A stretch of 9,349 bases of DNA, from assembly GCA_964533785.1 (NCBI GenBank), contig CAZHNG010000269.1:1-9349 (forward strand), given 5' to 3'. This stretch comes from JANQRV01 sp964533785. Its GTDB lineage: Bacteria > Bacteroidota > Bacteroidia > Chitinophagales > Saprospiraceae. Below the pieces are notes generated by a model. That model was not told the DNA's origin. It saw only the letters and a list, made by a program, of their open reading frames with translations, and did no database searches. Position numbers and translations under genes: made by a program. Below are positions 5,411-9,349 of the stretch, piece by piece. Position 1 is the stretch's first letter; every line of letters starts with the position of its first letter.

Positions 5411-6286
5411 ATGACCGCCATCGACAAGCGCTACGACTTCGTTCTCCTCTTCGACGTGACCAATGGCAATCCGAACGGTGACCCGGATGCCGGCAATCTG
5501 CCGAGGCTCGATCCGGAAACGAATCAAGGGCTGGTGACGGATGTCTGTCTCAAGCGGAAGGTCCGGAATTATGTCGAGATGGCCAAGGGGGGCATGCCGG
5601 GCTTCGAGATCTATGTGCGCGAGCGCGGCGTTCTGAACCGGCAGCACGAGCGGGGATACAAGGCGCTCGATCTCAAGCCCGAGCCCAAGAAATTGCCCAA
5701 GGAGGAGGCGAAGGCGCGTGAGTTGACGCGCTGGATGTGCACCAACTTCTATGACATCCGGGCGTTCGGGGCGGTCATGTCGACGGACATCAATTGCGGG
5801 CAGGTGCGCGGTCCGGTGCAGCTCGCATTTGGCCGCAGCATCGATCCGATCGTGCCGCTCGAGGTCAGCATCACGCGGATGGCCGTGACCAACGAGCGCG
5901 ATCTGGAGAAGGAGCGGACGATGGGCCGCAAGTTCATCGTGCCTTACGGGCTCTATCGGGCGCATGGCTACGTTTCGGCGAATCTGGCCGGCGACGCGAC
6001 CAAGGGGACGGGGTTCGATCAGGGTGATCTCGATCTTTTGTGGGAAGCGTTGATCGGCATGTTCGAGCATGACCGGTCGGCGGCGCGGGGCGAGATGGCA
6101 ACAAGGGGGCTCTATGTGTTCGAGCATGACAGTCCGTTGGGGCGGGCGCCAGCGCACAAGCTGTTCGAGCGGATACGCGTCCGGCGCAACGGCGACGGGG
6201 CGGCGCGGGCTATAAGCGATTACGAGATCCAGGTCGACGACGGTGGCATGCCGGAAGGGGTGCGGCTCCTGCCACCTTTGGTGTGA
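5411..6286 (+). CDS. cas7c: Cas7c (Csd2), Cascade backbone subunit
   Basis: Several copies of Cas7c polymerise along the crRNA spacer and form the Cascade backbone. The protein is 291 aa, normal for Csd2. The N-terminal family signature is clear: FVLLFDVTNGNPNGDPDAGN (10-29), then TNQGLVTDVCLKRKVRNYV (37-55). DIRAFGAVMS and GQVRGPVQLAFGRSIDPI are the usual central blocks, followed by the RKFIVPYGLYRAHGYVSA segment. The ATG at 5411 lies 3 nt after the cas8c stop, with AGGAG (5397-5401) at 9-nt spacing. Codon use returns to the strongly GC-rich type seen in the other cas genes. Confidence 0.97.
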   Translation: MTAIDKRYDFVLLFDVTNGNPNGDPDAGNLPRLDPETNQGLVTDVCLKRKVRNYVEMAKGGMPGFEIYVRERGVLNRQHERGYKALDLKPEPKKLPKEEAKARELTRWMCTNFYDIRAFGAVMSTDINCGQVRGPVQLAFGRSIDPIVPLEVSITRMAVTNERDLEKERTMGRKFIVPYGLYRAHGYVSANLAGDATKGTGFDQGDLDLLWEALIGMFEHDRSAARGEMATRGLYVFEHDSPLGRAPAHKLFERIRVRRNGDGAARAISDYEIQVDDGGMPEGVRLLPPLV

Positions 6287-6292
6287 CCTGCC

Positions 6293-6961
6293 TTGGAGGA
6301 GCCCGATCCGATCCCGCTTTCGGCCTTGCAGCATTGGCTGTTCTGTCCCCGGCAGTGCGCGCTCATTCATCTGGAGCGGATCTGGGCCGAGAACGTGGCG
6401 ACGGTCGAGGGGCGGTTGCTGCACGAGCGGGCGGACATGCCGGGGACGGTTGGGCGCAAGGGTGTGCGGGTGAGCCGGTCGTTGCCGCTAGCGGCTCCGG
6501 CCCTGGGGATCGCTGGCGTGGCCGATGTGGTCGAGTGGCACAAGGAGGGCGACGGCCCCTGGCGGCCCTATCCGGTCGAGTACAAGCGGGGGCGGGCGAA
6601 GGCGCATCGGGCGGACGAGGTGCAGCTCGCGGCGCAGGCGCTGTGCCTGGAGGCGATGACCGGGCAGGCGGTTCTGGAGGGGGCGCTCTTTTACGGCAAG
6701 ACGCGGCGGCGGTTGGTGGTGGCGATCGACGACGCGTTGCGGGCGTTGACGCTGCAGGTGGTCGACGCGATCAAGGCGATGCTGGCCTCCGGCGTCACGC
6801 CGCCTGCGGTCTACGTGGCCAAGCGCTGCGATACGTGCTCGATGATCGAGCTTTGCCGGCCGAAGCGGCTGGAGAAGCCGCCGGATGTGGCGCGGTGGCT
6901 GCATCGGCGGATCGAGGACGGCGACGCTGCTGGCGAGGAGGGCGTGTGCGCCGGCACCTGA
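6293..6961 (+). CDS. cas4: Cas4, Fe-S cluster nuclease for spacer acquisition
   Basis: Cas4 trims prespacers and checks the PAM so that new spacers are functional and correctly oriented. The 222-aa product shows the RecB-like nuclease residues H44 (VEGRLLHERAD), D78 (GIAGVADVVEW), E96 and K98 (PVEYKRG) and Q111 (DEVQLAAQALCLE). It also has the Fe-S cysteines C18 or C22 (LFCPRQCAL) and C179, C182 and C188 near the C-terminus (KRCDTCSMIELC). The start is uncertain: TTG at 6293 is the only common start codon between the cas7c stop, 6 nt upstream, and the conserved PLSALQHWLFCPRQC block, and it has no good ribosome binding site. Translational coupling to cas7c is likely. The 3' end overlaps cas1 by 16 nt. 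Confidence 0.93.
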   Translation: MEEPDPIPLSALQHWLFCPRQCALIHLERIWAENVATVEGRLLHERADMPGTVGRKGVRVSRSLPLAAPALGIAGVADVVEWHKEGDGPWRPYPVEYKRGRAKAHRADEVQLAAQALCLEAMTGQAVLEGALFYGKTRRRLVVAIDDALRALTLQVVDAIKAMLASGVTPPAVYVAKRCDTCSMIELCRPKRLEKPPDVARWLHRRIEDGDAAGEEGVCAGT

Positions 6962-7986
6962 ACACGCTCTATGTGACCAGCCAGGGCGCCTATCTCTCGA
7001 AGGACGGCGCCAATGTGGTGGTGTCGGTCGAGCGGGTGGAGAAGGCGCGGGTGCCGATCCACACGATCGGCGGGATCGTGGGCATGGGACAGGTGTCGAT
7101 GAGCCCGCCGCTCATGGGGTTTTGCGCCGAGAGCGGGCTGACGGTGGCGTTTCTGACCGAGAACGGGCGCTTTCTGGCCAGGGTGGAGGGGCCGGTGGCG
7201 GGCAACGTGCTGCTCCGGCGCGAGCAGTATCGGCGGACGGACGATCGCGGGCTTTGCGCGCTGATCGTGCGCAGCATCGTGGTCGGCAAGGCCCTGAACC
7301 AGCGGGCGGTATTACGTCGTTCCTTGCGCGACTATCGCGAACGGCTGGGCGAGGTGGCGGCCCTGGCGCTTGAGCAGGCCGTGACTCGGCTCACCGACAT
7401 CGCGCGGCGGGCCGAGCGAACCGATGGGACGGAGGCCATGCGCGGGCTCGAAGGTGAGGCCGCGGCCAGCTATTTTCACGTGTTCAATTATCTCATCCTG
7501 GTGGACGAGCCGCAACTGCGGTTTCGTGGGCGCTCCAGACGGCCGCCGCTCGATCCGTTCAACGCGCTCCTGTCCTTCGTCTACACGCTCCTAGTGCACG
7601 ACTGCCGCTCGGCGGCGGAGACGGTGGGGCTCGATCCGGCAGTAGGCTTTCTGCACCGCGACCGGCCGGGGCGGCCGAGCTTGGCACTCGATCTCTGCGA
7701 AGAGTTCCGGCCATGGTTCGCGGATCGGCTGGTGCTGTCGCTGATCAATCGCCGGCAGCTCGGGGTGGGCGATTTCCGCACGGCCGAGAACGGGGCCGTG
7801 ACAATGAAGGACGACGCGCGCAAGGCCGTGCTGATCGCGTATCAGGAGCGGAAGAAGGAGGAGCTGCGCCACGACTTCCTCGGCGAGAGCGTGACCATCG
7901 GGCTCATGGCGCATGTGCAGGCGCAACTTCTGGCGCGGCATTTGCGAGGCGATCTCGACGGTTATCCGCCGTTCGTCTGGAAATAG
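6946..7986 (+). CDS. cas1: Cas1c, spacer integrase
   Basis: With Cas2, Cas1 integrates prespacers at the leader-repeat junction. The chosen start is GTG at 6946, 4 nt after AGGAGG (6936-6941), giving the normal 346-aa I-C Cas1 that begins RRHLNTLYVTSQGAYLSKDG. The same frame is open further upstream but there overlies cas4. Metal-binding catalytic residues are visible: E169 (RGLEGEAAASYF), H237 (VGFLHRDRPGRPS) and D249 (LALDLCEEFR). It overlaps cas4 by 16 nt and is followed by cas2 after 3 nt. Nothing suggests damage. Confidence 0.97.
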   Translation: MRRHLNTLYVTSQGAYLSKDGANVVVSVERVEKARVPIHTIGGIVGMGQVSMSPPLMGFCAESGLTVAFLTENGRFLARVEGPVAGNVLLRREQYRRTDDRGLCALIVRSIVVGKALNQRAVLRRSLRDYRERLGEVAALALEQAVTRLTDIARRAERTDGTEAMRGLEGEAAASYFHVFNYLILVDEPQLRFRGRSRRPPLDPFNALLSFVYTLLVHDCRSAAETVGLDPAVGFLHRDRPGRPSLALDLCEEFRPWFADRLVLSLINRRQLGVGDFRTAENGAVTMKDDARKAVLIAYQERKKEELRHDFLGESVTIGLMAHVQAQLLARHLRGDLDGYPPFVWK

Positions 7987-7989
7987 ACG

Positions 7990-8280
7990 ATGCTGGTGCT
8001 CGTTTCCTACGATGTGGCGACCGTCACCCCGGCCGGCCGGCGGCGGCTTCGGCGGGTCGCCAAGGCGTGCCTTGATTGGGGACAGCGGGTGCAGTATTCG
8101 GTCTTCGAGTGCGAGGTCGATCCGACGCAATGGGCGATGCTCAAGGGCCGGCTGTTGGCGGAGATCGATCCGGAGAGCGACAGCCTGCGGTTCTATTATC
8201 TGGGCGCCAATGCCAAGCGGAAGGTCGAGCATGTGGGGGCCAAGCCTGCGGTGGATTTCGACGGGCCCTTGATCGTTTGA
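7990..8280 (+). CDS. cas2: Cas2, structural partner of Cas1 in spacer acquisition
   Basis: The 96-aa protein has the ferredoxin-like Cas2 fold signature: MLVLVSYDVAT with the conserved D8 at the end of strand 1, GQRVQYSVFECEV (31-43), and a C-terminal strand ending DGPLIV. It is the last gene of the operon, 3 nt after the cas1 stop, with only a weak ribosome binding site (TGGAAA), so it is probably coupled to cas1. The CRISPR leader begins straight after its stop codon. Confidence 0.96.
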   Translation: MLVLVSYDVATVTPAGRRRLRRVAKACLDWGQRVQYSVFECEVDPTQWAMLKGRLLAEIDPESDSLRFYYLGANAKRKVEHVGAKPAVDFDGPLIV

Positions 8281-8465
8281 CAAAGTTGCGCGAACCCTAA
8301 GCAGTGGCGATTTGCCGGGGGCTTTCGCACGTTGCCTTCACCCAGACTTTTCAGTGCGATACGGTTCGCCGGTCGTGATCGGAGACGGCGCGTTGAGCCG
8401 ATACCCGAGCGTTCGCAGATGGCGACGATCTTGTCGTTCTTTGTCAATCGTTTATCAGTCAGGCG
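8281..8465 (+). promoter_or_regulatory. CRISPR leader
   Basis: The 185 bp between cas2 and the first repeat hold no gene. The repeat orientation (GATTGAAAC at the right end of each unit) and the adjacent acquisition genes place the leader here, so the array is transcribed rightward and the newest spacers are on the left. The leader end nearest the array is locally AT-rich, with TTGTCG (8431-8436), TTGTCA (8441-8446) and TTTATCAGTC (8451-8460). TTGTC-TTTGTC is a near-direct repeat that could serve integrase recognition. A promoter must lie here, but no good -35/-10 pair stands out; TTGAGC at 8393-8398 is a weak candidate. Confidence 0.7.
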
Positions 8466-9349
8466 GTCGCCCCCCCCGCGGGGGCGTGGATTGAAACGCC
8501 GCCGGCTATCCGCTCGCACGGGCGAGCATCGTCGCCCCCCCCGCGGGGGCGTGGATTGAAACAAGCTGTACGTGGCCGGGCAGCAGTGCGCCTATGGTCG
8601 CCCCCCCCGCGGGGGCGTGGATTGAAACCTTCGGCCTTGCCAAAGGCGGTTTCCTGCTGCAGATGGTCGCCCCCCCCCCGCGGGGGCGTGGATTGAAACC
8701 CAAAGGGGACCAAGATGCCCGTCGCCGCTGTTGTCGCCCCCCCCGCGGGGGCGTGGATTGAAACCGCAGTGAGAACTTCAAGGCCACCGAGAACGGCGAG
8801 TCGCCCCCCCCGCGGGGGCGTGGATTGAAACGGGGTGGCCGGCAGTCGTCGCCTACGCGGAGGAGGTCGCCCCCCCCGCGGGGGCGTGGATTGAAACGCA
8901 CCAACACACGCCGTGCCAGCGACGCATAGGGTCGCCCCCCCCGCGGGGGCGTGGATTGAAACCACCGCCTCTGCTCGGGGCGGTAGAGGCCGGCCAAGTC
9001 GCCCCCCCCCGCGGGGGCGTGGATTGAAACCAGGTACATCAGCTAGATTTGTGCAGTTGAGCGGGTCGCCCCCCCCGCGGGGGCGTGGATTGAAACCATG
9101 GCGCTCCACGATGGCGCAAAACCGACCGCCGTCGCCCCCCCCGCGGGGGCGTGGATTGAAACACCCGGCTCAACGCGGCGGTCGCCAAAGGTCCAGAGTC
9201 GCCCCCCCCGCGGGGGCGTGGATTGAAACACCGGCGACAAACTGCGCGACGGCCGGCCTCTACGTCGCCCCCCCCCGCGGGGGCGTGGATTGAAACTTGC
9301 GCAACGTGAGGTCGCCGTCGATGTAGAGCGTCGCCCCCCCCGCGGGGGC
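8466..9349 (+). CRISPR. type I-C CRISPR array, 13 full repeats plus one cut by the window edge
   Basis: The consensus repeat is 32 nt: GTCG, C8, GCGGGGGC, then GTGGATTGAAAC, with a CGCCCCC/GGGGGCG stem typical of I-C. Repeats start at 8466, 8531, 8597, 8666, 8733, 8800, 8866, 8931, 8998, 9065, 9131, 9198, 9264 and 9330; the last is truncated at 20 nt. Spacer lengths in order are 33, 34, 37, 33, 35, 34, 33, 35, 34, 34, 35, 34 and 33 nt, all different. The only repeat variation is the C-tract: 10 C in repeat 4 (8666-8699), 9 C in repeats 9 (8998-9030) and 13 (9264-9296), 8 C elsewhere. No terminal degenerate repeat is reached, so the array continues beyond the window. The spacers are GC-rich, suggesting targets in high-GC phages or plasmids. 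I see no spacer that matches another part of this window. Confidence 0.99.

Noticed and set aside
5081..6424. A 447-codon minus-strand frame across cas8c and cas7c
   Set aside because: It is antisense to two clearly identified genes and has a His/Arg/Pro-rich shadow composition typical of GC-rich DNA.
6283..6945. A longer Cas1 overlapping all of cas4
   Set aside because: The extension is an Arg/Gly/Ala-rich shadow of cas4, while GTG at 6946 has a clear ribosome binding site and gives the normal Cas1 length.
8459..9293. Open frames on both strands across the array with repeated FNPRPRGGGD or SIHAPAGGAT motifs
   Set aside because: These are translations of the CRISPR repeats, a well-known annotation artefact, not proteins.

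Overview
The window holds a complete type I-C CRISPR-Cas locus, all on the + strand: cas3, then cas5c-cas8c-cas7c-cas4-cas1-cas2 as a tightly packed operon, then a leader and the first 13 full repeats of an array that runs off the right edge. By eye the GC content is high (roughly mid-60s %, not computed). Codon use is G/C-ended and the Cas proteins look proteobacterial, most likely from an alphaproteobacterium or a similar high-GC Gram-negative. The sequence does not allow a genus call.

Layout: 2-43 may be the tail of an upstream gene. 44-391 has no convincing gene. cas3 runs 392-2593. The gap 2594-2924 is the only real break in the locus and is the most interesting part. Then come cas5c 2925-3590, cas8c 3587-5407 (with a likely internal cas11c start at 4997), cas7c 5411-6286, cas4 6293-6961, cas1 6946-7986 and cas2 7990-8280. 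The leader is 8281-8465 and the array 8466-9349+. The array repeat is GTCG, a C-tract (usually C8), GCGGGGGC, then GTGGATTGAAAC. Spacers are 33-37 nt.

The cas3-cas5c gap appears to contain a CRISPR-guarding toxin-antitoxin RNA module (CreTA-like, or the related Cas-regulating CreR type). Its parts, in order, are: (1) a promoter-like stretch overlapping a protospacer-like target at 2602-2618 with a correctly placed type I-C TTC PAM on the minus strand (2619-2621); (2) a 32-codon ORF (2697-2795) with a good ribosome binding site, encoding a small basic hydrophobic peptide, the candidate toxin; (3) a single degenerate CRISPR repeat (2805-2838) that keeps the GTCG start, the stem-loop and the 12-nt 3' handle (11/12) but has a completely different stem sequence; (4) a spacer-like segment from 2839 whose first 17 nt match the promoter target at 14 positions, nine of them contiguous; (5) a strong hairpin at 2862-2891.

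Inferred working model: Cas5c processes the solitary repeat-spacer RNA, Cascade (Cas5c/Cas8c/Cas11c/Cas7c) loads it, and the partially matched complex sits on the promoter without triggering interference. It would then repress the small toxin and possibly the cas operon itself. Loss or inhibition of Cascade would release the toxin. The Cas proteins follow the standard division of labour: Cas1/Cas2/Cas4 acquire spacers, Cas5c makes crRNA, the Cas7/8/11 complex finds targets, and Cas3 degrades them.
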